From the NCBI GenBank assembly GCA_037833965.1, contig AP031354.1, positions 24,406,001 to 24,470,000 on the forward strand: a DNA stretch of 64,000 bases. Reading direction: 5' to 3'. Below are positions 1 through 10,640 of this stretch, piece after piece (the stretch's first letter is position 1; each line of letters starts with the position of its first letter). The notes beneath the pieces were generated by a model that was not told the origin of the DNA, did no database searches, and saw only the letters and a program-made list of their open reading frames with translations. Source of the stretch: Marchantia polymorpha subsp. ruderalis. Its lineage: Eukaryota > Streptophyta > Marchantiopsida > Marchantiales > Marchantiaceae. The position numbers were made by a program, and so were the translations under genes.

Positions 1-1140
1 CTGGTTGTAACGAGCCCAAGAACTTGTAAAACGAATGAGAAATCACTTAGTTATGAGTGTCGGAAGTTACTGATGGGGGGACTTCGGCGGTATAGCTACT
101 TCGGTGGTACGCCTTTGGCGGAAGAACCGCCGGAAGATGCGCCTTTGGCGGTAGACGCCTTCGGGGCAAGGGCCTTCGGCGGTAGGACTTCGGCGGAAAA
201 GTCAATCCCTCATAACTTTCTCAATTCACAACGCCTTGACTTGGTTAGGGTCTTGTTGGAAAGAGCTCGACACGCTTGTTCTAACGAGCCCAAGAACGCC
301 TGGAACGGATGAGGACTCACGGAGTTGTGACTGTCGGAAGATGCGAAGACGAGCACCTACGCATAGGCGGAAGGAGTTCGTCGTCGGCGGGAAGTCCGCC
401 GGGAATTCCGCCTACGCATAGGCGGAAGGAATTCACCTACGCGTAGGCAGTTCGCCATAGGCGGTAGGCCTTCGGCGGAAAAGTCAATCACTCATAACTT
501 TCTCAATTCACAACGCCTTGACTTGGTTAGGGTCTTGTTGGAAAGAGCTCGCGACGCTCGTTCTAACGAGCCCAAAAACGCCTGGAACGGATGAGGACTC
601 AGGAAGTTGTGACTGTCGTAAGATGCGAAAACGAGCGCCTACGCATAGGCGGAAGGAGTTCGTCGTCGGCGGGAAGTCCGCCGGGAATTCCGCCTCTGCA
701 TAGGCGGAAGGAATTCACCTACGCGTAGGCAGTTTGCCATCGGCGGTACGCCTTCGGCGGAAGAGTGAATCCCTTATAACTTTCTCAATTCGTAATGTCT
801 TGACTCAATTAGGGTCTTGTTGGAAAGAGCTCGCGACGCTCGTTCTAACGAGCCCAAGAACGCCTGGAACGGATGAGGACTCAGGAAGTTGTGACTGTCG
901 TAAGATGCGAAAACGAGCGCCTACGCATAGGCGGAAGGAGTTCGTCGTCGGCGGGAAGTCCGCCGGGAATTCCGCCTCTGCATAGGCGGAAGGAATTCAC
1001 CTACGCGTAGGCAGTTCGCCATCGGCGGTACGCCTTCGGCGGAAGAGTGAATCCCTTATAACTTTCTCAATTCGTAATGTCTTGACTCAATTAGGGTCTT
1101 GTTGGAAAGAGCTCGCGACGCTCGTTCTAACGAGATCAAG
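1..1140 (+). repeat. 282-bp GC-rich tandem repeat array
   Basis: A block beginning CTTGACT, followed by TTGTTGGAAAGAGCTCG, recurs at 235, 517, 799 and 1081, giving an exact period of 282 bp (94 codons). Each unit holds CCTACGCATAGGCGG and CCTTCGGCGG motifs. The fourth unit diverges after about 1135, and positions 1-234 are a rearranged partial unit. Because 282 is divisible by three, the same 61-residue frame reopens in each unit; I see no sign that it is a gene. A single related copy lies at about 6270, upstream of the E-family copy at 7.4 kb, so the array looks like an amplified 5' piece of that family. Confidence 0.85.
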
Positions 1141-1289
1141 AACTCTTGAAACGGATAAGGTGTCACTGAGTTATGAGCGTCGAAAGCGGCTGTCATGGTT
1201 AGGAGAGAGGCCTTCGGCGTTAACATATAGAGATGTCTTCGGCGATAACAGATAGAGAGGACTTCGGCCCAAGGAGTTGCAAGTAGGAG

Positions 1290-1620
1290 GCCTACGCATA
1301 GGCGAGACTCACCTCCGGTGCAGCGCAAGAAAGGAAAGGAGCCGGCGGAAGATCCGTCTTCGGCTCAAGGGCCTTCGGTGCCACGTGGCAAAAGATTCCC
1401 GATGGCGGAAGTTGGCGGGATTATATCAAGTGTGAGACGCAAAACGGCGGGGCGTGAAGTCACACGTGAGGAGCAGGCCGTTACCCATAATCGTGGGAAC
1501 GGCATTCAAGCGGCATGTGGGTCCCCCGGACCTCGGATTTTGGAGAAGGAATTTTGGCCTAGGTTCAGAGATCTTGCGGGGCCCATATCTTTGCGATGGA
1601 CGGTCGGATGGATCTAAAAT
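1290..1620 (+). pseudogene. E-family remnant: Arg/Pro-rich spacer fragment
   Basis: The frame from 1318 starts QRKKGKEPAEDP and continues with Ala/Pro/Gly-rich text. It matches the spacer of the plus-strand E copy near 8733 (VQRKKGKEPAEDP). The N-terminal domain and the coiled coil are missing, so only a fragment of the element remains upstream of the 3' block at 1826. The sequence from 1140 to 1290 is a diverged continuation of the tandem array. I assign no function. Confidence 0.6.
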
Positions 1621-1728
1621 TTGGTAGGGCTGTTGGTCTCAGCCGGTCACGCATGCTTGCAAATTTTCAGCCCCAGATCTTGGGTGTAAAGACGCTGGCG
1701 GCTCTGTACACTAGGCTTAGAATTCAGA

Positions 1729-1752
1729 TTTAGGGTTAGGGTTAGATTTAGG
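1729..1752 (+). repeat. short interstitial telomere-like tract
   Basis: The tract reads TTTAGGGTTAGGGTTAGA and then TTTAGG, about three imperfect units of the plant telomere repeat TTTAGGG. It lies in a 200-bp stretch (1621-1825) where I recognise nothing else. It is far too short to be a telomere. Confidence 0.5.
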
Positions 1753-1825
1753 TTGTAAGTTAGAGGGGAAGGCAGCCGCCGACTCCTCAGGTGTAGGATC
1801 TGTTGCGGCTCGCACCATGGCATTG

Positions 1826-2805
1826 CAGTGTAGTGTTAGTTAGGACTTAGAAGGTCTTGCCTTGGGATTTTTCCAGTTTCGGAAGTGCAGATCAGGAACT
1901 CATTTTCTCTTCGTGTTTGTGTCCTTAGTTTTGTCACCACGCAAGATGAACTACACCTTAGCGATCCCCATCGTGTAGCTGAAGGCCTTCGGCCGAATGT
2001 TCAGAGCTAGTACATTGGTTACAGACTTGAGTAGTTTGGATCTACACCTACGGGTGATTGCCGATGCTAAGAGCTAGTGACGAGTTAGATACTTGAACAT
2101 TTTCCCCCTTACACCTTTGAGTGATTGTTCCTGATTGTACTCCTTCGGGTTTTTCCCCTGAATGCCAAAGTGAAGTTTTGCTACTTCGTGTAAGCCTTGG
2201 TTGTAAATTCAGGTTACGCTGCAGCAGGTGCCTTCAGGGTAACCCCTGTAGTATTTCTGGGAATGACAAGTGCCTAAGAATTCAAACTCTTCAATAGACT
2301 GTTATGGTGTGTTACTGGAACGTTTCTCAGTGAGTCCTTCCGTGCGGACCTGTGTTCTTTGCGTGTTTTGTGAGTTGAGAGTGTTGTTCACCGCGTATGA
2401 GTGACTTCGATCCGAAGTAGGCAGTCCAAACCGGGTTCCCTACGCTAGTAGAAAGCTAGTGGAAGGGTTGTAAAAGCCGGAGTTGAGAGTCACTACCCGC
2501 AGCTTCGCTGAGTGTACTCTTGAGAGACCTTCCCCCTGAAATCTTGAGTAGAGGTCCTAACGGATCTCTGGGTTGTGTTTTTGTAGTTTCAGGTGTGTGT
2601 GTGTGTGTTACGCTGCACTGTGCGACCTCCGAGTGCGCTCCGAGTGGACACTTGCAGTATTTCTGGGAGTGACAGTCGCCTGAGAATTCAAACTCCTCAA
2701 TAGTCTGTTAAATGTGACACTTTGTACCCTGTGTGTTCCTCTGTCCCTGTGGTTTCGACCTTTTTACCACTATATTGCAGTTTTAGCCTTTAGTGGGTTA
2801 TTACA
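1826..2805 (+). repeat. E-family 3' terminal block, copy L1
   Basis: About 980 bp that recurs at 2818-3834 (inverted) and 13041-14045 (direct). It starts GTGTAGTGTTAGTTAGGAC and ends in TTATTACA. The block has its own internal duplication: the motif GCAGTATTTCTGGGAGTGAC followed by AATTCAAACTC occurs near 2250 and again near 2655. A short (GT)n tract lies at about 2593-2608 and varies in length between copies. It always lies downstream of E-family coding remains; I found no copy upstream and no polypurine tract before it, so I do not call it an LTR. Confidence 0.8.
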
Positions 2806-2817
2806 GCTATGTCCAAG

Positions 2818-3834
2818 TGTAATTACCCACCAAAGGCTAAAAATGCAATATAGTGGTAAAAAGGTCAAATCCAAAGGGACAGAGGCAACACACAGAGTAC
2901 AAAGTGTCACATTTAACAGACTATTAAAGAGTTTGAATTCTCAGGCGACTGTCACGCCCAGAATACTGCAAGTGTTCACTCGGAGAGCACTCGGAGGTCG
3001 CATAGTGCAGCGTAGTTCACTCAAAACACACACACACACACACACACACCTGAAACTATAAAAAACACAACTCAGAGGTCGGTTAGGGCCTCTACTTAAG
3101 ATTTCAGGGGGAAAGTCTCTCGCGAGTACACTCAGCGAATCTGCGGGTAGTGACTCCCAACTCCGGCTTTTACAACCCTTCCACTAGTTTCTACTAGCAC
3201 AGGGAACCCGGATTGGACTTCCTACTTCGGATCGAAGTCACTCACACACGGTGAACAACACAGTCAACTCACAAAACGCGCAGAGAACACAGGTCCAACT
3301 AAGAGACTCAACTAAGAAAAGATCCAATAGCACATCATAACAGTCTATTGAAGAGTTTGAATTCTTAGGCACTTGTCATTCCCAGAAATACTACAGGGGT
3401 TGCCCTGAAGGCACCTGCTGCAGCATAACCTGAATTTCAACCAAGGCTTACTCGAAGTAACAAAACTTCACTTTGGCATTCAGGGGAAAAATCCCGAAGG
3501 AGTACAATCAGCAACAATCACTCGAAAGTGTAAGGGGGAACTGTTCAAGTATCTAACTAGTTACTAGCTCTCAGCACCGGCAATCACCCGCAGGTGAAGC
3601 TCCGAACTACTCAAGTCTCTAACCAGTGTACTAGCTCTGAACATTCGGCCGAAGGCCTTCAGCTACAAAATGCGGATCGCCAAGTTGTAGCTCCTCTTGC
3701 GTGGTGACAGAACTAAGGACACAAACACGCAGAGAAAATGAGTTCCTGATCTGCACTTCCGAAACTGGAAGAATCCCAAGGCAAGACGCCTTGAACTACT
3801 TTATACCTTCTAAGTCCTAACTAACACTACACTA
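2818..3834 (-). repeat. E-family 3' terminal block, copy L2 (inverted)
   Basis: This is the reverse complement of block L1 and is separated from it by only 12 bp (2806-2817). On the minus strand it begins just after the stop codon of the coiled-coil remnant at 3837 and ends in TTACA next to the spacer. The two blocks therefore form a tail-to-tail inverted repeat of about 2 kb. Confidence 0.85.
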
Positions 3835-3836
3835 CC

Positions 3837-4879
3837 CTACACGCCTGCACAGAACCACGCTACGCTACACTCTACAGATCCCGTGCTTCGCCTTCTGCGC
3901 GACGGACTGCCGCGCACTAACTCCCTACCCGCCCAGTCTTCCGCTCGACTGCGCAGTCCCAGACGCCGCAGCATCGCCGTAACCTCCACCTTGAGGGTGG
4001 CCATGACGTCCCACGACTTTGACAGAAACGAATCTAACTTCTTTGCTACTCGCCGCCGGCTCCGATTGTCACTTGACACCAAACCCGCCGCACGAAGCTC
4101 TAACTCGCGTAGTGTGAGTTTCTCCAGCGTCGCCACTTCCCAGTGGGTGTAACCTCTGAGACAGTGGTTGACTCGCCTCGCCAACTCCTCTTTCGTGCGA
4201 TCTGCTTCCCGCCGGCGATCGTCTTCAACTACTACTAACTACAATTCTGCGTCCGCACGCTGCGCTCTCAATTCCCCGCACTCTGATTGCAATTTGCGGA
4301 TTAATTCTTCATCCGCCAACGTGCGAGCTGACACTGCTCCAGCAACCGTGTCTGCCGCACGAGCTCCTCTGACAAAAATCGATTTTGAGTCTACTCAGAA
4401 GCCAGCTCATCTGCGAGCTTCGCCTTCTCCTTGGCGAACTCCTTCGTCACCTCTTCAAGTTTCTCATCGCGCAACTTGTCGACGGCCTGGTGCATCTTCC
4501 GCGTAAGAGTAATGTGGCCCAGAAGGCACTCATTCTTCTCCCGTAGATCTTTAATGTCCCCATCCAGACGTGCCAACAACTTGCTGGTGCGGACATTAGT
4601 GCGAGTCCGCCTACGCACTAACTCGACGTAGGATCCAGGCTGGCGGGGGTCTGCATACTTCGTCACCTTGCGATCAAGATACCTCAACAGAGGTACCACC
4701 TGCTCGCAGAGTGCCGCCGTCGGCGTGCCTGCCACCAATTGCTCCTCCTCCTCACCCGATCCCGATCCCGATTCCGTTTCTCCTTCTCGTGCGGAACTCC
4801 TATCCGTTGCCGGCACGTTCATCGGTGCCGCGTGTCGTCTCTCTTGACCCGAAGGCTGTCTTGCTTCCGCCGAAGGCAT
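3837..4879 (-). pseudogene. E-family coiled-coil domain, C-terminal half (element E1)
   Basis: Two minus-strand frames, 4879-4391 and 4184-3837, together cover the C-terminal half of the E-family protein. The first has an acidic stretch, then AALCEQVVPLLRYLDRKV and heptad-rich, Lys/Glu/Leu-rich text typical of a coiled coil. It stops at 4391-4393 (TAG), where sister copies carry CAG. The second frame contains HCLRGYTHWEV, LTLRELELRAAGL and the basic tail GSPSRRRRSTGS, and reaches the family's normal end just before the 3' block. Residues between the two frames are scrambled by small changes. The cellular role is unknown. Confidence 0.75.
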
Positions 4880-4930
4880 CCGTGGGCGTAGGGAGGTCCG
4901 CCGAAGGCATCCTTCGGCGTAGGGAGGTCC
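4869..4930 (-). repeat. 31-bp tandem duplication that breaks the E1 frame
   Basis: Two adjacent 31-bp units, 4869-4899 and 4900-4930, both begin GCCGAAGGCATCC and end GTAGGGAGGTCC. Because 31 is not divisible by three, the duplication shifts the reading frame between the N-terminal and C-terminal halves of E1. Otherwise the two halves would be one continuous protein in this copy. Confidence 0.75.
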
Positions 4931-6110
4931 GCTGACCCCCCTGCCGTCCGTGTGTTCCCATCCTCCTTTGAGGATGGTGTCTCCTTCTCTCCGGCGGCAC
5001 GTCCTGTCTCCGCGCTACTTGCAGGCAATACGAGCCTGCGTGCTTTCTGCTTCGGCCGACTGCAGAGCTCCTCCAGTGGCCGCTTCCGTTTGAGAGCAGC
5101 CGAATCTCGATGTTGACCCTTCTCTGCTTCTCCCTTCCATCTCCGCTTCTGCGGCACCCGCGCTGCGAATGTTTCCCTTCCCGCACTCAGTAGGGCTGAT
5201 GGCGTGGAGGCAGGAGTCTCTTCCTCGTCGGTGTCGACCTCGACATCCTTCACATACCTCACGGGATTGCTAAGTGATAGAAGTGGAAATTGAACACGCT
5301 TGGTCGCGGTTAGGCAACCCATCGACCGATAAAAGTTGATCAAGAAGGGGAAGAGGTGATTGATCGATCCCCCCTTCTCCTGAAACGCATGCTGCCGCGT
5401 TATCTTCCATAAGATACGCGCCTAGTGAATCGGAGCTCCGACCAACGCCAGCTCCACGAAAGACACTTGCCAAGAAGTGATGTATGTGGTCCTATGCGGC
5501 TGCAAGAGTTGGAGAAGTGCTACTGCGACATTTCTGCGGTAGCGATCCTTGTAGTCTCGGGTCATGTACCCGTTCTTGCTGGACTTTGCACTCGTGAATA
5601 GGGTCGCGAAGGAATTCTCCTCCTCCTTCGTGACCTTGATGCTCTCGCTATCAAATATGAGATATCCGTCCTCTCCCGCACATCTTCCCAGTACCTGTGC
5701 CCAATCTTGGACGGTCCATCGCTCTACGTGCGGTCAAAACCCGCGCGTAGATTGGTGTCTCTCCCTCTGCCATTCGCGCACCATGTCCTGGCACACGTAA
5801 TTCCATCCCCACAGGAGGAAATTGAGCTTCACCGCAGACAGCTCAGTCTGGAAAGCGCGCAGCCCAATCTGCGGAATCTTCAGCGGGATCATCTGCAGCT
5901 GAGTGGCCTTCGACATTGCGTTCTTGAAATCGGATTTTGCAAACTCTCCTCCGCTATGCCCAAGCTTCTTGCCCGCTGTGGTAACCCACTTTTTGCTTTT
6001 GTGCGGAATTTAAAACATTTTTGGAAAACAGTACCGCAGCAGCAGTGTAAATAGTAATTGGTACATTTAAATAGAGGGAAAATGGATGATCGCGGCTCTT
6101 GTAGAATCAT
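4880..6110 (-). pseudogene. E-family N-terminal domain (element E1)
   Basis: Read from 6110 downwards, the translation shows the family blocks in order: LNFLLWGWNYVC, VQDWAQVLGRCAGEDG, a stretch ending RDYKDRYRRNVAVALLQLL, HRTTYITSWQVSFVE, then INHLFPFLINFYRSMGCLT and a basic, nuclear-signal-like segment (KRKRPLEELCSRPKQKARR). Nonsense changes interrupt it: TGA replaces an Arg codon near 5736, and TAG at 5422-5424 replaces the Trp of the HWxRIL motif. The 31-bp duplication then shifts the frame. E1 lacks the long Arg/Pro spacer seen at 8.5-9.0 kb, so it is the most compact copy in the window. The domain vaguely recalls proteins labelled putative plant transposon protein; that is from memory and unproven. 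Confidence 0.65.
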
Positions 6111-7426
6111 CGAGAATCATCGGTTGGGCGCAATGTCCGGAACAACCGCCCGACCTGAACGATCGACTCTGAAGGAGTTCTCCTTTGGCGCAAGGCGCAT
6201 AATCCGCCTTTGACGGTACGCCTTTAGCGCCTAGAGGGATCCCTCAGAATCTATGCAATTCACAAACACCTTGACTTGGTTAGGATCTTGTTGGAAAGAA
6301 CTCGACGCGCTCGTTCTAACGAGCCCAAGAACGCCTAGAACGGATAAGGACCCAGGGAGTTGTGACGGTCGGAAGATACGAAGACTTTCGCCTACGCACA
6401 AGCGGGAGGAGTTCGTCGTCGGCGGGAAGTCCGCCGAGAGTGTCGCCTACGCACAGGCAGAAGGAAGTTCGCCTACGCATAGGCTGAATGAGTTTGATGC
6501 CGGCGGGAAGTCCGCCGAGATTTTCGCCTACGCGGAAGGAATGCCGCCTACGCATAGGCGGAAGGAGTTTCATCTTCCATGCGGACGGATTTCGCTTGCG
6601 CGTAGGCACTTTGCCATCGGCGGGAAATCCGCCTTCGGCCCTAGGAGTTCGCCTTCGGAGGTGGAGCTCATACGGCGCCTACGGCGCTAGCGCATCAAGT
6701 TTAGGTACGTACCGACGGAGTAGCGAATCCGTACGGTCCGCCTTCGGCTCAACGCGACGGCGGTACGGACGGGTGCGCCCTCGGCGGGTCGGGACTTCGG
6801 AGACAAGAGCGCCTACGGAGAGGCGAGAGAGATGGACGGTACGGAATCCGTTGACTGCGGTCAACGCCTTCGGCACAGCCGCCTTCGGCGCTGCGCCTAC
6901 GGCGAGGGACCTACGCCGACGGACATCTTCTATGCGGACGGTCAGCGCCTACGCACAGGCGGATGGAGTTCGACGCCGGCGGGAAGTACGCCGGGAATTC
7001 CGCCTACGGCGAAGGGAGTTCGGCCTGGAGGAGCGTGCGGACGAACGCCTTCGGCGGAGCGGGATCAGCGCGAGTAGAAGCACGGATGAGAGTAGCGTGT
7101 CGGCGAGAAATCCGCCTTCGGCGCTGCGCGATCATGGCCGCGGCGTAGTACGCTGGCGGAGTTCAAATTGACCTTTCGAGCGTGTGAGTGAGAGCGCGAC
7201 GGCGGAGCGTGAAGCCGAGCGTGCGAGAGGAGGGCCGTTACACCTCCGAGCCGGCGGAGCCATCAAGTGAGTCGACATTCACGACCAAGTGCCGACCATG
7301 ACATCCTGCGAGCGGAGAGCGGACACTCCATTCTTGAATTTGCGATTTCAATTCCTTGTGCAAGCTGCGCGCGTCCACCTTCTAGCCGAGCGACATTCAT
7401 GACATCACCGCGCAGAGACTCACCCA
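6111..7426 (+). repeat. GC-rich leader between head-to-head E elements
   Basis: This stretch separates the minus-strand E1 from the plus-strand E2. At 6271-6340 it carries a single copy of the 282-bp array motif (CTTGACTTGGTTAGGATC). From about 6380 to 7140 it is packed with CCTACGCATAGGCGG, GCGGGAAGTCCGCC and CCTTCGGCGG units. These give overlapping Arg/Ser/Gly-rich frames in several registers, which I regard as by-products of the repeats. I see no conserved protein here. Confidence 0.6.
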
Positions 7427-7558
7427 GTGGCTGAGAGAGAATTGAGTGCGCGACAGTCGGAATTGGGAGAAATTAGAATTTGCAGAGGAATCAGTGCCGC
7501 GGGCAAGAGGCTTGGGCATAGCGGAGGAGAGTTTGCGAAATCCGATTTCAAGAACGCG

Positions 7559-9028
7559 ATGTCAAAGTCGACTAAGCTGCGGATGGTTCCACTCAAGCTT
7601 CCGCAGATTGGGTTCCGGCTGATTGCAGTGAAACTCGATTTCCTGCTGTGGGGATGGAATTACGTGTGCGGGGACATGATGCGCGAATGGTTGAGTGAGA
7701 GACAACAACCTACGCGCGGATTCCGTCCGCACGTAGATCGTTGGACTGTCCACGATTGGGGACAAGTGCTAGGGAGATGTGCAGGCGAGGACGGGTTCCT
7801 CCTATTCGACAGTGAGAGCGTCAAGGTGTCAAAGGCGGAAGAAGCCTCCTTTGTGGAATTGTTCAAACAGGAGAAGTCCACCAAGAACGGGTACAGGACC
7901 CGTGATTACAGGGATCGCTTCCGCAGAAACGTAGCGATGGCACTGCTGCAACTCTTGCAGCCGCACCGCACAACTTACATCACTTCTTGGCAAGTGTCTT
8001 TCGTGGAGCTCACATCGGCCGGAGCTCCAGTTCACTGGTCGCGTATCTTGCATAGAGTAACGCGACAGCATGCGTTTGAGGAGAGGGGAGGAACGATCAA
8101 TCATCTCTCTCCCTTCTTGATAAACTTTTATCGGTCGATGGGTTGCTTAACCGCGACCGAGCGTATTCAGTTTCCGCCGTTGTCAGTCGACAATCCCGGG
8201 AGGTATGTGCGGGATAACGAAGTCGACACCGACGCGGAGAACACTCCGACTTCCACTCCGCCGGGTCAACAGGATGCGGGGAGAGACACATCCGCAGCGC
8301 GAGTGCCGCGGAAGCGGAGATGGAGAGAGGAACCGGAGAAAGAGCAGCATCAAGATTCGGCTGCTCTCACACAAAAGCGGCCACTGCACGAGCTCTGCAG
8401 TCGGCCGAAGCAGAAAGCGCGCCGGCTTGTACTACCTCCAAGCAGCGCGGAAACAGCGTGGGCCGCCGGAGAGAAGGAGAGTCCATCCTCGGAGAAGGAT
8501 GGGACTGCGCGGACGGCAGAGGGGTCAGCGGACCTCCCTACGCCCTCGGCGGAAGTGAGACGACCTTCGGGTCAGGAGCAACAACGTGCGGCACGGATGA
8601 GTGTGCCGCCTACGGATAGGCGACTCCCTGCGGACGGGAGACTCCCTGTGGATAGGCGACTCCTTGCGGACGAGGTCACGCCTACGCATAGGCGAGCGTC
8701 TACGCATAGGCGAGACTCACCCCCGGTGCAGCGCAAGAAAGGGAAGGAGCCGGCGGAAGATCCACCTTTGGCTCAAGGGCCTTTGGGGCAAGGTCCTTCG
8801 GCGATGAGACCGCCGGGAAATGCACCTTCGGGCCACCGAGTTACGAGTAGGGAGCCGGCGGGGACCACGCCCTCAGCGAGAAATCCGCCGGAAGGTGCGC
8901 CTTCGGCGGAAGGGCCTTCGGGTCAAGGGACATCAGGCGAGCCGCCTTCGGCGCTGCGCCCTCGGCGGAAGCGCCGGCGGAAATTGCGCCTACGCATAGG
9001 CAGGACGCATCCCTTGCGCAGGACCTAA
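7559..9028 (+). pseudogene. E-family N-terminal domain plus Arg/Pro spacer (element E2), longest open copy
   Basis: From the ATG at 7559 the frame stays open for 489 codons. Residues 1-200 carry the conserved domain: KLDFLLWGWNYVC, VHDWGQVLGRCAGEDG, LFDSESVKV, YRTRDYRDRFRRNVAM, HWSRILHRVTRQH and INHLSPFLINFYRSMGCLT. Residues 220-350 are acidic and then basic (KRRWREEPEKEQ, SRPKQKARR). Residues 350-489 are an Arg/Pro/Gly-rich spacer encoded by short repeats (DRRLPADG-like units). The frame could start 44 codons earlier at a GTG, but the ATG is preferred. The frame ends before the coiled coil, so the product lacks the C-terminal half that E1 shows to be contiguous. Function unknown; I recognise no RT, RNase H, integrase or transposase catalytic motif. 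Confidence 0.6.
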
Positions 9029-9221
9029 TGGAGGAGCGGGACCGATCGGAGGAGCGGGACCTAATGGAGGAGCGGATTGACTGTCGGCAGGATAAAATTT
9101 GTGCGTGCGATGCACAATTGCACTCCGCGCAGACCCATTCCGCACGATCGCCTTCGGCGGTAGACGCCTGCGGCGATGAGGAGTTAGCAGAAGCCGGACA
9201 AGCAATGTGAATTCGGCACAA

Positions 9222-9974
9222 CCGCATTCATCCACCGCCTTGAACATTCTGGCAGGGAGCAGCGAGGCTGCAGGGGCGACAGTGGTGGCAGAGGACGCAA
9301 ACATTGCGTAGCCACGCACAGGACAGTCGCCGACGAATTCAATGGCGACCGAAATCCTCAATTCAGAGGATGACGAAGAAGGAGGATCGACGAAATCAGT
9401 GTCGGGATCGGAATCCACTGAGGAGGAGGAGCAGGAAGTGGTAGGCACGCCGACGGCGGCGCTCTGTGAGCATGTAGTACCTTTGTTGAGGTACCTTGAT
9501 CGCAAAGTGGAGAAGTACGTGGAACCCCGCCAGCCTGGGTCCTAAGTCGAACTAGTGAAGAGGCGAACCCGCACTAAGGTCCACACCAACAAGTTGTTGG
9601 CCCGTGTGGATCAGGAACTTAAGGATCTGCGGGAGAGGTATGATTGCATGTGGGGTCACCTCAACCTCACTAAGAAGATGTACAAGGCTCTCGACAGGAC
9701 GAAGGACGAGAAGCTAAAGGATTTCGCCAAGGCAAAGGCGAAGTTAGCAGAGGAGCTGGATTTTGAGCAGGCTCAGAATCAAATTTTGTCAGGGGAGCTC
9801 GTGCGACAAACATGGTTGTTAGAGCAGTGTCAGCTCGCACGGCAGGCGGATGAAGAATTAATCCGCAAACTGCAATCCGAGTGCGGGGAATTGAGAGCGC
9901 AGCGTGCGGAGGCCGAATTGCAATTGGTCGTTGTTGAACGAACTTGTCAAAGACAGGATCCCCCACTGCCTTAG
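9222..9974 (+). pseudogene. E-family coiled-coil domain, first tandem copy in E2
   Basis: The ATG at 9342 opens an acidic segment followed by AALCEHVVPLLRYLDRKV, but the frame ends at TAA (9543-9545), where sister copies have the Tyr of GSYVEL. The same frame resumes at 9555 and continues as a coiled coil (LLARVDQELKDLRERYDC, ELIRKLQSECGELRAQ) to 9974. Its last residues switch abruptly at about 9940 into sequence that normally precedes the acidic segment, which marks a tandem-duplication junction. Confidence 0.7.
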
Positions 9975-10640
9975 ACATTTTGGCAGGGAGCAGTGCGGCG
10001 GCAGCAGCAGCAGAAGCAGACGCTACGCAGCCCAACTCCCGGGAATCGCCAGGGAATTTAGTGGCAACCGAAATCCTCAATTTGGAGGATGACGGAGAAG
10101 GAGAATCGGGCTCGCACGAGGAGGAGGAGCAATTAGTGGCAGGCACGCCGACGGCGGCACTATGCGAGCAGGTGGTACCTCTGCTAAGGTATCTCGATCG
10201 CAAGGTGACAAAGTACGCAGACCCCCGCCACCCTGGGTCCTACGTCGAATTAGTGCGCAAGCGGACTCGCACTAAAGTCCGAACTAGCAAGTTGTTGGCA
10301 CGCTTGGATGGGGACATCCAGGATCTGCGACTGAAGAACGAGGCCCTGCGTGGCCACATTGCTCTTTCGCGGAAGCTGCAAAAGGTCGTCGACCAGACGC
10401 GCGATGAGAAGTTTGAGGAGACGAAGAAGGAGTTCGCCAAGGAGAAAGCGAAGCTCGCGGATGAGCTCGATTCTGAGCAGACTTAGAATCAAATTTTGTC
10501 AGGGGAGCTCGTGCGGCAGACACGGTTGCTAGAGCAGTGTCAGCTCGCACGCCAGGCGGATGAAGACTTAATCCGCAAACTGCAATCGGAGTGCGGCAAA
10601 TTGAGAGCGCAGAGTGCGGAGGCAGAGCGCAGGACGGCGA
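9957..10640 (+). pseudogene. E-family coiled-coil domain, second tandem copy in E2
   Basis: This copy follows the first directly: TALDILAGSS, an Ala-rich linker, an acidic segment, then AALCEQVVPLLRYLDRKV and GSYVELVRKRTRTKV. It is open from 9944 until a TAG at 10484-10486, where sisters have the Gln codon of AQNQ. After that stop the same text continues (ELVRQTRLLEQCQLARQAD) until about 10630, where it joins the middle of another N-terminal domain. Confidence 0.7.

Noticed and set aside
1..1140. CRISPR array
   Set aside because: The 282-bp units are contiguous tandem repeats without unique spacers, and the genome is clearly plant nuclear.
6253..7171. Overlapping Arg/Ser-rich frames up to 227 codons
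   Set aside because: They appear in several frames on both strands because GC-rich repeats contain few stops; no conserved block is present.
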